NCBI GenBank assembly: GCA_030681135.1
Contig: JAUXXF010000028.1
Span: 1 to 42,764, forward strand
DNA length: 42,764 nt
Source of the DNA: Chlamydiales bacterium
Lineage (GTDB): Bacteria; Chlamydiota; Chlamydiia; Chlamydiales; SM23-39
Reading direction: 5' to 3'
Shown: in pieces, positions 1 through 7,866 of the stretch
How positions within the stretch are numbered: the stretch's first letter is position 1
How the letters are laid out: each line of letters starts with the position of its first letter
The notes under the pieces: generated by a model
The model's database searches: none
Seen by the model: the letters and a program-made list of their open reading frames with translations, nothing else
Told to the model about the DNA's origin: nothing
Position numbers and translations under genes: made by a program

Positions 1-176
1 TGTACAGGCACAAGCAGAGTATCATCAATATCAACCAAGACAAGCGCATCAGGAGAAGCGTAAGAGACAATCTCCTCAAAATGAGAAGTCTCTATAATAT
101 CAGATGAAACTGTCGAAGAAAAAACATGGATGCTCATATAGCACAAGAAAAGAAGTTGCAACAGGAAAGGTTTCAT
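1..176 (-). CDS. HAD-like / DUF2608-type protein, N-terminal part (cut by window edge)
   Basis: Partial gene: the first 58 codons are present and the rest lies left of base 1. The start is the ATG complementary to 174-176. Residues 1 to about 21 form a hydrophobic secretion signal (MKPFLLQLLFLCYMSIHVFS). This is followed by an acidic stretch and then LVLVDIDDTLL, which is the motif I (DxDxT) nucleophile signature of HAD phosphohydrolase-like proteins. A related DMDFT motif occurs in the gene at 36738-37643, so the window has two members of this class. In chlamydia-like bacteria DUF2608 HAD proteins are often expanded (recalled, not checked). Substrate unknown. The signal peptide suggests export to the periplasm or beyond. 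Confidence 0.7.
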   Translation of the reverse strand, partial: MKPFLLQLLFLCYMSIHVFSSTVSSDIIETSHFEEIVSYASPDALVLVDIDDTLLVPV

Positions 177-347
177 AAAAGCTCCAAAAAGACAGGTGAG
201 AAAAATGTTCGCCATACTACAGAAATTTCTTTAAGTTTGCACTTCACTTATAAGATCCTCTTGGTCACCCAGGAAAACCCAAAAGCGCTTGCAAAAACAA
301 CTCTTCATCGATTACAGTAAACCACTTAACAGACTTTTTTGAGAACA

Positions 348-794
348 ATGACAACTTTTTTTCGCATCTTGATGAATAAATATTTTGTCGCGGCTTTTTT
401 CTTCGCTTTGACCTTCCTATTTTTAATACCGCAGACCTATAAACATAGCCTTCAATGGCATAAAAGAAAGAAATCTACAAATTTTGCTTCGATTGTGATT
501 GTTGGGTGGGCTATCGTTTGCATTTTAGTCCCCTCTTTTCTTTTGTTTCTTCGCGATATGAATCATCTATATTTCTCAATTCACATCGAATATTACAGGC
601 TATTAAACATCCTTTTAATCGCCTTGTCATACTTATGCCTTTCTAAAGCAGCTTTAGCTTTTGAACGACTGAAAACGCAAAAAAAGACAACAAATTTTGT
701 CCTGATGACATTTTTCGGAACTATTTCAATCTATTTTCTCTCAGCGAGTTCTATTTCATTGATACAAGCAGTTACACGATCATGCGTACATTAA
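348..794 (+). CDS. small multi-pass membrane protein, unknown function
   Basis: About 148 residues with four hydrophobic segments separated by short basic loops (QWHKRKKSTN and LKTQKKTTN), as expected for a four-helix inner-membrane protein. The start is uncertain: a TTG at 339 and an ATG at 372 are in frame with the ATG at 348, and no strong ribosome site separates them. The first half resembles the convergent gene at 810-1040: both have an Ile-Pro near the end of helix 1, then a Q-W-x(1-2)-basic loop, then helix 2 containing A-x-x-C. The two may be diverged duplicates. No enzyme motif was recognised. Confidence 0.55.
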   Translation: MTTFFRILMNKYFVAAFFFALTFLFLIPQTYKHSLQWHKRKKSTNFASIVIVGWAIVCILVPSFLLFLRDMNHLYFSIHIEYYRLLNILLIALSYLCLSKAALAFERLKTQKKTTNFVLMTFFGTISIYFLSASSISLIQAVTRSCVH

Positions 795-809
795 CTGTTT
801 TGAACATGG

Positions 810-1040
810 CTATGATCTCCCGATAAATGCCACAATGAACATTGCAAACGTTGCTGCTAAAAACAAACATGCCACGGCAAAGCAAATACAAGCCGTCGAA
901 AGGAAATGGGATTTTTCCGTGCGTTTCCATTGGGAATAGTAGAAAACGGCTTTAGGGATTAAAATCCAGGTAGAGACAAAAAGCATCGCCGTAAAAAATA
1001 AACCTCGAATCAGGAAGAATGTGAACGAATCTATGATCAT
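810..1040 (-). CDS. small two-helix membrane protein, unknown function
   Basis: A 76-residue protein starting at an ATG with AAGGGA about 9 nt upstream. It has two hydrophobic helices (about residues 8-34 and 48-73) joined by a polar loop, YYSQWKRTEKSH. The helix-loop-helix matches the N-terminal half of the convergent gene at 348-794, whose loop is SLQWHKRKKSTN. The genes are tail to tail with 15 nt between them. Function unknown; paralogy is inferred from the shared loop and spacing. Confidence 0.55.
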   Translation of the reverse strand: MIIDSFTFFLIRGLFFTAMLFVSTWILIPKAVFYYSQWKRTEKSHFLSTACICFAVACLFLAATFAMFIVAFIGRS

Positions 1041-1079
1041 CGCGTTAGTCCCTTATTTTCATTTGCTTTTTAGAAGTTA

Positions 1080-1127
1080 TTAAATTTTGAGGTAAAGCCG
1101 ACGCAACCAAAAACCAACTCTTCAGGG
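1080..1127. repeat. degenerate right-end fragment of the 162-bp palindromic element E1
   Basis: The stretch aaattttgaggtaaagcc at 1083-1100 and its continuation to 1127 closely match the right third of the E1 elements found between the P genes (for example 19475-19520). The terminal ATACCG end is missing. This shows that E1 is dispersed beyond the paralog array. Confidence 0.6.
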
Positions 1128-1135
1128 AGAAAACT

Positions 1136-1197
1136 GCAAAACTCGCTTCGAGGCGTAAATTCGATGAGTGCGAATTTGCGCCCGAATGAAGTTTTGC
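1136..1197. repeat. short inverted repeat (hairpin)
   Basis: Imperfect arms gcaaaactcgcttcgagg and cccgaatgaagttttgc flank a short centre, giving a stem of about 25 bp with a few mismatches. It abuts the E1 fragment and lies at the 3' end of the gene at 1227-1511, where it could also act as a terminator. There is no T run, so that role is weak. Confidence 0.45.
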
Positions 1198-1226
1198 TGG
1201 TTCCCTCCGGGGTGTTTCGATTATAA

Positions 1227-1511
1227 TCAAGGGCCTGGTAATGGAATTAACGCCGCGCACCACATCATACAAGCAGCTGATGCAGGCCCAGCGAGCCCAG
1301 AGATCACTGGAATACAACCAATCACACACGCAGAGTAAGCCAATGGCCCAGCATCGGCGCCAGGAATATTAGACATTGCTGCTATAGCAATAATTGGGAT
1401 AGCGAATTTGCTAATATTGCGCGCTATTCCTGGAAGTAAACCAGAAAAACGATAGCTTTCTTCTTGTCTTTGATTACTGAAAGTGGATAAACCTACAGGT
1501 TGGGTACACAT
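1227..1511 (-). CDS. small hydrophobic paired-cysteine peptide (copy 1)
   Basis: A 94-residue protein with GGAGG-type ribosome site and ATG at 1511. Residues 1-25 are polar. Residues about 30-48 are hydrophobic, ending in a small-residue GADAG segment that resembles a signal peptide or anchor with a cleavage-like site. The C-terminal part carries four cysteines in two C-x3-C pairs after AGPLAY. It shares almost its whole first 58 residues with the gene at 1805-2080 but diverges in the tail. Small AGP[IV]AY-C-x3-C proteins occur in fungi, nematodes and protists as I recall, with unknown function. A bacteriocin-like, envelope or host-targeted role are all possible. Confidence 0.7.
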   Translation of the reverse strand: MCTQPVGLSTFSNQRQEESYRFSGLLPGIARNISKFAIPIIAIAAMSNIPGADAGPLAYSACVIGCIPVISGLAGPASAACMMWCAALIPLPGP

Positions 1512-1585
1512 AAAAAACCTCCAAAAATATGATTGAATTTACAAAAAGGAAAAGTGTATTTTTTTCTTGAATTTCTTGTCAATCT
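1340..1585. repeat. left arm of inverted duplication
   Basis: The first ~58 codons, start region and about 75 nt of upstream DNA of the gene at 1227-1511 are repeated in inverted orientation at 1731-1976 with few differences. The similarity ends sharply at 1585 on this side. Confidence 0.8.
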
Positions 1586-1730
1586 AGAAAAAAAAGCTCC
1601 TACGGACGAAAAATGAGCCCCCAAGTACGCGATTTAGTTAAGAAACTGTACTAAACCCTAGCTTCTATCGATTTTAGGTTTAACAAAGACAAGAAAGTTA
1701 AGTTAAATTTTTAACGCTTGCATTACGTCG
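1586..1730. other. unique spacer between divergent peptide genes
   Basis: About 145 nt between the two arms. It holds the recurring sequence tagcttctatcgatttta (about 1659-1676), which is the core of the dispersed E2 repeat, with short flanking palindromic bases. No gene was seen. The promoters of both peptide genes probably lie in the duplicated arms, because those are shared. Confidence 0.5.
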
Positions 1731-1976
1731 AGATTGACAGGAAATTCAAGAAAAAAATACACTTTTCCTTTTTGTAAATTCAATCATATTTTTGGAGGAT
1801 TTTTATGTTTACCCAATCTGCAGGTTTATCCGCTTTCAGCAATCAAAGACAAGAAGCAAGCTATCATTTTTCTGATTTAGCTTCAGGAATAGCGCGCAAT
1901 ATTAGCAAATTCGCTATCCCAATTATTGCTATAGCGGCAATGTCTAATATTCCTGGCGCCGACGCAGGGCCTGTGG
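1731..1976. repeat. right arm of inverted duplication
   Basis: Reverse complement of 1340-1585. It includes the upstream region, the ttttggagg ribosome site and the first ~58 codons of the peptide gene at 1805-2080. Confidence 0.8.
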
Positions 1977-2080
1977 CCTATACTGTATGTACAGCCTGGT
2001 GTATGGCTTTAGCTACCCCCGTTTTATTGCCAGGTTGCATACTCGCTTGTATTCCTGTAGGAGTGGCTCCAACCGTATAG
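1805..2080 (+). CDS. small hydrophobic paired-cysteine peptide (copy 2)
   Basis: A 91-residue paralog of the 1227-1511 product, preceded by a strong TTGGAGG site 6 nt before the ATG. It contains the same polar N-terminus, hydrophobic helix and GADAGPVAY segment, followed by C-x3-C, a hydrophobic turn and a second C-x3-C. Only the region after residue 60 differs between the copies, so the N-terminal part appears constrained or recently duplicated while the cysteine domain has diversified. Each copy has its own promoter region in the inverted arm. The pattern would fit a leader plus mature peptide, but no processing or transport gene lies beside it. Confidence 0.7.
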   Translation: MFTQSAGLSAFSNQRQEASYHFSDLASGIARNISKFAIPIIAIAAMSNIPGADAGPVAYTVCTAWCMALATPVLLPGCILACIPVGVAPTV

Positions 2081-2100
2081 GTTTTACTATGCGCGGTTAG

Positions 2101-2259
2101 AATCTTGAATTTTGAAACCTTCGGAAGCGGAGCTTAGATTTGATTTGTCATGCAGAGGCTCGTATCGAAGCAATAGACCTCTTTCGAAAGAGATCTAATA
2201 TAAGTGACGAGCGACAGTTCAAAGATGGGTTGTTATGATGATCTCTAAAATTCAAGATT
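2101..2259. repeat. ~160-bp element with 13-bp terminal inverted repeats
   Basis: The ends aatcttgaatttt (2101-2113) and aaaattcaagatt (2247-2259) are exact inverted repeats. The interior contains a second palindrome, agacctctttcgaaagagatct. No ORF is inside. It has the shape of a miniature inverted-repeat element, or it could be a large terminator between the convergent genes. Only one copy is seen in this window. Confidence 0.45.
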
Positions 2260-2272
2260 CCAGCCGTAATTA

Positions 2273-2671
2273 TTAAGACTTATAAGGAAGATATTTGTCG
2301 CTAAGGGCTGGGTCAAACTTAAACCGCTCTCCATCGACTTCAATGATAGGATAGACCCATATCTCATCGTTTTCTCTGAGCAGCCGATCGCACCCCATAA
2401 TAAACCCTTTGATAAACCCGTAACGCTGCATAGCAAGCTGCATATAGCGTGAGCTAGTGGGACGGAAAGAACTACGAGGACCATCGACAGGCGATATGAC
2501 TTCCTGGTGAAAGCGGATGATCTTATCGGCCACTCGGGTGGCGATGGAAGAAGAGGAGCTAGGGATCTTTGTAGGTGGTCTTGTTAACTCGGTATCGCGT
2601 CCCCAAGGTTCTTGAAAATGGGACCGTGCGGCGAGCGGCAATGCAAAGAGGACAAATAGCTTAAAAAGCAT
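2273..2671 (-). CDS. YidD-like protein with signal peptide
   Basis: A 132-residue product if started at the ATG at 2671, which overlaps the upstream lipoprotein gene by 11 nt; longer in-frame starts run into that gene and are unlikely. Residues 1-17 are a signal peptide (MLFKLFVLFALPLAARS). Residues about 48-103 match the YidD (membrane protein insertion efficiency factor) pattern: IIRFHQEVISP, then FRPTSSRYM, GFIKGF and RLLREND. Normal YidD has cysteines in the CRFxPTCSxY motif, and here both are serine. Known YidD proteins are cytoplasmic-face and unsecreted, so a signal peptide on this domain is unusual. It is the last gene of the secretin operon. Confidence 0.75.
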   Translation of the reverse strand: MLFKLFVLFALPLAARSHFQEPWGRDTELTRPPTKIPSSSSSIATRVADKIIRFHQEVISPVDGPRSSFRPTSSRYMQLAMQRYGFIKGFIMGCDRLLRENDEIWVYPIIEVDGERFKFDPALSDKYLPYKS

Positions 2672-3602
2672 GCTGCAACATGAGTGTCGGAAATAGTTTC
2701 GACTCATTAAGAATACACGATGCATTTCTCTCATACAGACGCTCATTGTAATATTTTGCCTCTTGTCCAGCTCCATAAATCCCACCAAAATACCATCCCG
2801 CTTCAAAGCTAAGAGTAATGACTCCAGCAGCTACGTTGCCCCGATGGATAAATTGATAGGCTGCAGCAATAAACAGCCCATTGAGAAAAAAAGCGGTCAG
2901 AGCCGATTTTTTCTGGCCAATGTATAAATACCCAGCTCCTGGAAGAAGAGCATTGAGCACTTGCGCTGTCGCCACCGATTTCTTATTTGTATAATAACAA
3001 TCGAGAAGACGGTCGAGATAAGAAGGATGAATAAACTCTTCATTCATCCGCTCGATGCTACAAAGATCGCCTACGCGAAGAGCGGAAGAAAGAGCTAGTT
3101 TTTCTCCCGTTTCCGGAAAGGTGTTTTGGAGGATTTCTAAAATCCTCTGTTGCTTTTCTGGATCTTCCATCTCCCGATAGCACTCATAGAGGATCAAGAG
3201 CAAATCGTGATAGGCAGGAAAGGACTTGTCCACATGGGCAAGCTCTGTCCGCTCAAACTCCTCGGTCGCCTCTTCGTAGCGCTTACCCAAAAAGAAACAA
3301 AACACAATGTCGTATTGGATTTCAAGTTTGCGAGGACTGTCTGGTGGCACCAAGATATCCGCTCGCTTGAAAGTAGAAACAGCTCGGTACAAATCGAGCT
3401 GATCTGCAAACCCATGGGCAATGATGTACTCACGACCCCAGTCACTGTGCCTTTCTTCAGAACTAAGAGGAGGGAAAGCGCTCTTAAGGGTAGCGAAATA
3501 CTGATCTTGGATCTCGTAAGAAACTCGTGGATCAATCTGATCAGTCACCCGATAGCAAGAGGTCAAAAAAAGGCAAAGTACAAGGATAATTCTATTCATC
3601 AT
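2661..3602 (-). CDS. TPR-type lipoprotein with C-terminal membrane domain
   Basis: A 313-residue product with a lipoprotein signal (MMNRIILVLCLFLTSC; lipobox LTSC, Cys16). Residues about 60-200 are helical with TPR-like spacing (YRAVSTFKRAD, YEEATEEFERTE, YHDLLLILYECYREMED). Residues about 215-285 contain LLPGAGYLYIGQKKSAL and two hydrophobic stretches, reminiscent of small membrane domains of the TM2 or DUF5683 type. The start codon overlaps the secretin gene by 11 nt and the end overlaps the YidD-like gene by 11 nt, so the three are almost certainly co-transcribed. I infer a periplasmic accessory role, such as a pilotin or assembly factor for the secretin. Confidence 0.7.
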   Translation of the reverse strand: MMNRIILVLCLFLTSCYRVTDQIDPRVSYEIQDQYFATLKSAFPPLSSEERHSDWGREYIIAHGFADQLDLYRAVSTFKRADILVPPDSPRKLEIQYDIVFCFFLGKRYEEATEEFERTELAHVDKSFPAYHDLLLILYECYREMEDPEKQQRILEILQNTFPETGEKLALSSALRVGDLCSIERMNEEFIHPSYLDRLLDCYYTNKKSVATAQVLNALLPGAGYLYIGQKKSALTAFFLNGLFIAAAYQFIHRGNVAAGVITLSFEAGWYFGGIYGAGQEAKYYNERLYERNASCILNESKLFPTLMLQHAF

Positions 3603-6600
3603 CGACTGTTTTGATCATCTCCATTCCCTCTTCAAAATTATGCTCTAGCATAGGAGAGCCGGCTTGATCTCGGAAGAATTCTTCTTGCGCCTTGGAGATC
3701 TTTCTCATGTCTTCCAACGAATTGAGAATATGAGGACGGATGAAGATCACAACATTTGTATCGTCATTCACGGTCACATCTGTAGAAAAGGCCGCACCAA
3801 TTAGAGGAAGACCTCCAAGACAAGGAAGTCCAGTCACTGTCTTCGATCGGGTTGAATTGACCATGCCGCTAAGGATCAAGAAATTGTCATCAGGCACATG
3901 AACGGTCGTCTGCATCGTGTTTTTCGTTGTCGTAATCCCTTCCAGCGTAGTCGTCCCATTGCTATTGACAATCACCTGATTGGACTGAGCAGTGACTGTA
4001 GAGCTTTGGTCAAAGGCAATATCTAACGTCACAACATCTGAATTGCCAAGGACAGGGGTAATCGTAAGGCTCATCCCAATATCGCGATATTCAATGTTCG
4101 TCGTATTGACTGTATTTGCCTGCATGTTGCTGACAAAAGAACCGGTAAACGGAATGTTTTGTCCGATAAAGATCGAAGAGGTTTTACTATCCTGAGTGAT
4201 TAATTTGGGATTCATAACAATCGATGTCTCTACGTCTTGCTGCAGAGCATTGAGCAAAGATCCCAACGTCAAGAAAGTTTGTCCTTTATGGCGTATCACC
4301 TCTCCAATAATGCCTAAATCAAACCCATTTGCTGCAAAAGGAATCAGCTGAGGAGATGGGACTGTCGTCGTAGAACCAGTCGACGTACCCGTAGAGGAGG
4401 GACTTGTGGGCATGGTTCCGCTAGGATTAAGGTTATTTAACCCTTGAGCAAACGTATCTGGCGATGTAGTACCAGAACCAGGAGGCAAATTATTGATGCT
4501 TCCAGAGAATTTATTCCTGTATTTATACTTACCTCCCCACTCCAATCCGAAGGTGAGCGAGTTGGCTAAACTTGTCTCAATGACCAACATCTCAATGAAC
4601 ACTTGTTTTAAAGGAACGTCTAAGCTCTTAATCAAGTCGCGAAGACGCGTCAGAGTTTCTTGATCCCCTGATGAAAGGAGAGAATTGGTCATCTCTATCC
4701 ATTGGATCGAGTTGATCGCATTGAGAAGATTTTGATTAACCGCGACGCTTGCGCCCACAAGATCTTTGGCAATTTGGCGAAGAGCCCCCTGGATCTCATC
4801 TCCCTTATGGAATTGAAGCTTATAGACAAGAAAGCTTGTGTTATCGATCCCCTCAATGGGGTTTTCTCCTAATTCTCCCGGCTCCAGGCGGTTTGGCATA
4901 TCAAAATTTTTCAAGAGATCTTTCACTTGATCTAACGATTTTTGACTTCCTGTAAAGACGAGTGAGCGGGTTTTTTCTACCCATCTAGCAGAGCCAATCG
5001 AATTAAACAGATCTGGATCGCAAAGACCGCCTGATTTCACATTCTCCGCAAACTCTTCTAGCAATTTGATGAGATCAGGTCCCATTAAATATTGGACGGG
5101 ATAAAGAAAAAACTGGGCAGGCCCTGCGCAACAAATGCCTCCGCTTGCTGCTGCTCCCGTACCGCAAATGTCAGCTACGTCGAATTTCTCAACGAGTTTT
5201 TGCACCTTGGAAAGAGCCTCTTCTGAACCGGTAAACATTAAGGAATTCGTCTCTTGGATATATCTCATGGAGCTTAAAGCGGTCACAAAATCTGTATCTG
5301 TCGTTCCCGACTTTTTCAGATCTGTTGAAATCTTCCCAATGGCGCTGACCATCTGCTCGCCGCTGGCATGCTGCAGCTTATAGAGGAAAAAGGAGGTTTT
5401 GCCTAAATGCTGAATCGTTTTTTGCGATGACGCTACATCGATATCTTTGATCAGCGTCTGGATTTTCTGCAGAGCATCCTGCGTTCCAGTGAAAATGAGA
5501 GAATTCGTGCTCTCCACGTATTTCATCGATTCGAGCGTCGATAAAAAACTCGGGTCAGCCAGCTGTGATTTTTTTAAATTCTCTCCAATATCGCGCAGTG
5601 ACTTTTGGATACGCACCGCATCGAGATACTGAGGTTTATAGAGAAAAAAATGATCGATCGATGGAATGGCCGCCGTAGGGCGAGGGTAATCATATTTACC
5701 GAGCAGATCCTTCGCCTCTTCAATGGCTCTTGGATCTCCCGTAAGCAAAATAGAATTGGTCTCTTTGACATAGCGCATGGTGTCGATCACATGAATGAGC
5801 TTGTTGTCGACCATCCCCGATTGTTTTAAATCTTTGGCAAGCCGCTCCAAGTCTTCTTCAACAAGATCCCCTGTCGTATTTTGTAATCTGTACAGAAAAT
5901 ATCCTGGAGCCGCACCTGCCTGACTGGCCACATCGTAGTCACCTATGAGTTTTTTGATCTCTTCAATAGCATCAGGATTGCCAGTGATCAGCACAGAATT
6001 GGTTCCAGCGATATACTGAAGACCTTCCAAAGCATGTAAAAGTTTGGGATCTGCAGCGCCCGATCCTTTCAGATTCGCTGCCAAGCTTTTCATCGACTGC
6101 TCAATGAGGCCTGTCGTGGTGTTTTGCAATTTATAGACATAATAGCTCGATTTTTGCATCGATGCACTGGGCACATCTAACGTGGAGAGAAGATCTTCTA
6201 CTTTTTTCAACGAAGCGGGATCTCCCGTAAAGAGCAAAAGATGAGTCGCAGGCACCCACTTAGCACCTTTAAGCGAATAGAGGAGCCCCTTATCAGTCAA
6301 ATGGCTCGACTCTAGATTTTTCTCCATCTCTTTAATAGCTCCAACGAGATGCTCGGCTGTCTGATGGCGAGGAGTATAGATCAAAAACTGCTCTTGCCCT
6401 CCTTTCGCCCCTGCCATCCCTTGACGGGCGCTATCGAGAGCTGGCAAAAATTCTTTAATTTTGTCGATCGAGTCTTTCGAGGCCACAAAGATGACCGAAT
6501 TGGTCTCCTCGATTAATTTGGCTTGGTGTAGAGCTTCCAACAAATCATAGTCGAGTACTCCAGCATGTTTTAAACTGGAGGCAATATCTTTTAAACCTTG

Positions 6601-7539
6601 GAGAACCCTCTCTCCTGATGCATGTTCAATTTTATAAACAAACACGTTGTCTGCTTTAAACGCTTGTCTAGCTCCTTCTCTTTTTTTCGGAGGGGTATCC
6701 AATCGCTTTAAAACAGCTCTCGCTTTTTCATTCAGTTCCGGAGTTGATACGATATAAATGGTATGAGAGTGCGGCTGAGGAACCATGACGAAAGGACTTC
6801 CATGGATCACAGGTTCCAAAATTTGATTAGCAAGTCCTATTAAAAACTCTGCCGAATTGTGCCTTGTCTCATAAGTTTTGGTTTCAATATTGGCGTAAGG
6901 GGCGTCTAAATTTTCAATCAACAAAGCCACTTTATCGACATTTACTGTCACATCGGTCAAAATAATCTGCTTCGTTTCAGGCGAGACATCTAAAACGGCC
7001 TCTTTCGAGATGAAAGGACGAATAACCGAGGCGACCGACTCGGGCTTCATCATCTTAATACGGAAAATCCGCGTAACAATCGGAGAATTATGGGAGCTCT
7101 CATTTCCCACAATCAAATTGGCAATCTGTTTGACATCTGAATTTTTGTGGATCACCAAATTGTTGTCCTGCTCCAACAAGGTCAGTCCATGAATACGCAA
7201 CACCTGCACTAATGTGGCCATCACGTTTTTTGAAGTGATCGGCTCATCAGAGACAACGGTAATATTGAAATTTAAATCAGCTTCATCAAAAATAAAGTTT
7301 ACGCCGCTGATTTTGCTTGCAAAACGGATGTATTCGATAATAGAAAGAGTGTTATAGTTGATGGTATACCCTTCCGTAGAGCTCATTTTCATCAACTCTT
7401 CATGCACAGCAAGAGGGGTTGTCGCAAGAGGCACTTCCTCACTGACAAGTGGGAGCGTCTCTTCCACTACTTCGGAAGAATGCAACGCCAATGCGTAAAA
7501 CAAACAAGAAACATTAACTAAGAGAAAACCAAACTTCAT
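3592..7539 (-). CDS. giant secretin (T2SS GspD / T3SS CdsC class) with eight extra repeats
   Basis: About 1315 residues from the ATG at 7539; a GTG nine codons upstream is less likely because the signal peptide begins MKFGFLL. An N0-like domain (about residues 55-130), an N1-like domain (150-215) and a further N-type domain (220-285) are followed by eight repeats of about 85 residues. Each repeat has FFLYKLQ at the start, a helix, and then ETNSLxFTG and a second helix. The secretin core comes last, with the gate region VETSIVMNPKLITQ and the terminal signature GLPCLGGLPLIGAAF. A Ser/Thr/Pro/Gly-rich stretch sits inside the core. GspD proteins are normally 650-760 residues and CdsC about 920, so this is very long. 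Context does not settle type II versus type III. Confidence 0.88.
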   Translation of the reverse strand: MKFGFLLVNVSCLFYALALHSSEVVEETLPLVSEEVPLATTPLAVHEELMKMSSTEGYTINYNTLSIIEYIRFASKISGVNFIFDEADLNFNITVVSDEPITSKNVMATLVQVLRIHGLTLLEQDNNLVIHKNSDVKQIANLIVGNESSHNSPIVTRIFRIKMMKPESVASVIRPFISKEAVLDVSPETKQIILTDVTVNVDKVALLIENLDAPYANIETKTYETRHNSAEFLIGLANQILEPVIHGSPFVMVPQPHSHTIYIVSTPELNEKARAVLKRLDTPPKKREGARQAFKADNVFVYKIEHASGERVLQGLKDIASSLKHAGVLDYDLLEALHQAKLIEETNSVIFVASKDSIDKIKEFLPALDSARQGMAGAKGGQEQFLIYTPRHQTAEHLVGAIKEMEKNLESSHLTDKGLLYSLKGAKWVPATHLLLFTGDPASLKKVEDLLSTLDVPSASMQKSSYYVYKLQNTTTGLIEQSMKSLAANLKGSGAADPKLLHALEGLQYIAGTNSVLITGNPDAIEEIKKLIGDYDVASQAGAAPGYFLYRLQNTTGDLVEEDLERLAKDLKQSGMVDNKLIHVIDTMRYVKETNSILLTGDPRAIEEAKDLLGKYDYPRPTAAIPSIDHFFLYKPQYLDAVRIQKSLRDIGENLKKSQLADPSFLSTLESMKYVESTNSLIFTGTQDALQKIQTLIKDIDVASSQKTIQHLGKTSFFLYKLQHASGEQMVSAIGKISTDLKKSGTTDTDFVTALSSMRYIQETNSLMFTGSEEALSKVQKLVEKFDVADICGTGAAASGGICCAGPAQFFLYPVQYLMGPDLIKLLEEFAENVKSGGLCDPDLFNSIGSARWVEKTRSLVFTGSQKSLDQVKDLLKNFDMPNRLEPGELGENPIEGIDNTSFLVYKLQFHKGDEIQGALRQIAKDLVGASVAVNQNLLNAINSIQWIEMTNSLLSSGDQETLTRLRDLIKSLDVPLKQVFIEMLVIETSLANSLTFGLEWGGKYKYRNKFSGSINNLPPGSGTTSPDTFAQGLNNLNPSGTMPTSPSSTGTSTGSTTTVPSPQLIPFAANGFDLGIIGEVIRHKGQTFLTLGSLLNALQQDVETSIVMNPKLITQDSKTSSIFIGQNIPFTGSFVSNMQANTVNTTNIEYRDIGMSLTITPVLGNSDVVTLDIAFDQSSTVTAQSNQVIVNSNGTTTLEGITTTKNTMQTTVHVPDDNFLILSGMVNSTRSKTVTGLPCLGGLPLIGAAFSTDVTVNDDTNVVIFIRPHILNSLEDMRKISKAQEEFFRDQAGSPMLEHNFEEGMEMIKTVDDE
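4626..6651 (-). repeat. eight tandem ~85-residue protein repeats inside the secretin
   Basis: Each unit reads approximately (F/Y)(F/L)(L/V)YK(L/P)Q, then 30-35 helical residues with DLKxSG and D-x-x-L, then an ETNS(L/I)xFTG strand and a helix ending in LDVP. Units 3 to 6 are the most alike. The pattern looks like the KH-like ring-building fold of secretin N domains, which would make a very long stacked periplasmic tube (inference). Confidence 0.8.
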
Positions 7540-7736
7540 ACCGTTCAACTTTTGAAGCCACCACACGCTCGAGCTTTACAACTTTTATCTTATCCGACGA
7601 GCATCACACCCTCGTATAGTACCCTCTTAGAGAAATTGATGCAATAGTCCAGACAAAGCTCTCCCTAGATTTCTCCCCTTTTTCCGCATCGTAGAATACC
7701 ATTTTAATTAATGCAACGCACAATTGTGGCTCTCTT
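7540..7736. other. intergenic region upstream of the secretin operon
   Basis: Probably contains the operon promoter on the minus strand just above 7539. I see no clear consensus hexamers. No gene, tRNA or repeat was recognised in 7560-7735. Confidence 0.4.
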
Positions 7737-7793
7737 TTGGGGCTCTGCCCCAAACCCAGCCAAAGGACTGCGTCCTTATGGAATCCCCTTTTG
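7737..7793 (-). repeat. REP palindrome copy r1 (inverted relative to r2-r4)
   Basis: Holds ggggctctgcccc, then aaaggactgcgtcctt and gaatccccttttg, which is the reverse complement of the REP found at 8961, 11701 and 13219. It is made of two small hairpins. Confidence 0.75.
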
Positions 7794-7794
7794 T

Positions 7795-7845
7795 TAAAAA
7801 AAAGGCGTCCCGAAGACTAAAGCCTTCGAAACGCCTCTTTTAAGG
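7795..7845 (-). terminator. bidirectional hairpin terminator
   Basis: On the minus strand, AGGCGTTTCGAAGG, a short loop and CTTCGGGACGCC followed by eight or more T residues form a stem of about 14 bp downstream of the Inc-like gene ending at 7867. An A-rich and T-rich edge on the other side could serve plus-strand transcripts too. Confidence 0.75.
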
Positions 7846-7866
7846 CAAGTTTTGTTCTATAAATGC

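Noticed and set aside
126..320. Plus-strand open frame of 64 residues at the left edge
   Set aside because: Largely antisense to the signal-peptide HAD-like gene; no similarity or ribosome site.
1045..1329. Minus-strand open frame of 94 residues between the small membrane gene and the peptide gene
   Set aside because: It runs through the E1 fragment and hairpin and is out of frame with the clearly supported peptide gene it overlaps.
1227..2080. Twin peptides as a classic bacteriocin with immunity gene
   Set aside because: No double-glycine leader, no ABC exporter or immunity-like gene nearby; the bacteriocin reading is kept only as a possibility.
3150..3614. Plus-strand open frame of 154 residues opposite the lipoprotein gene
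   Set aside because: Fully antisense to a well-supported operon gene, without a plausible ribosome site or domain.
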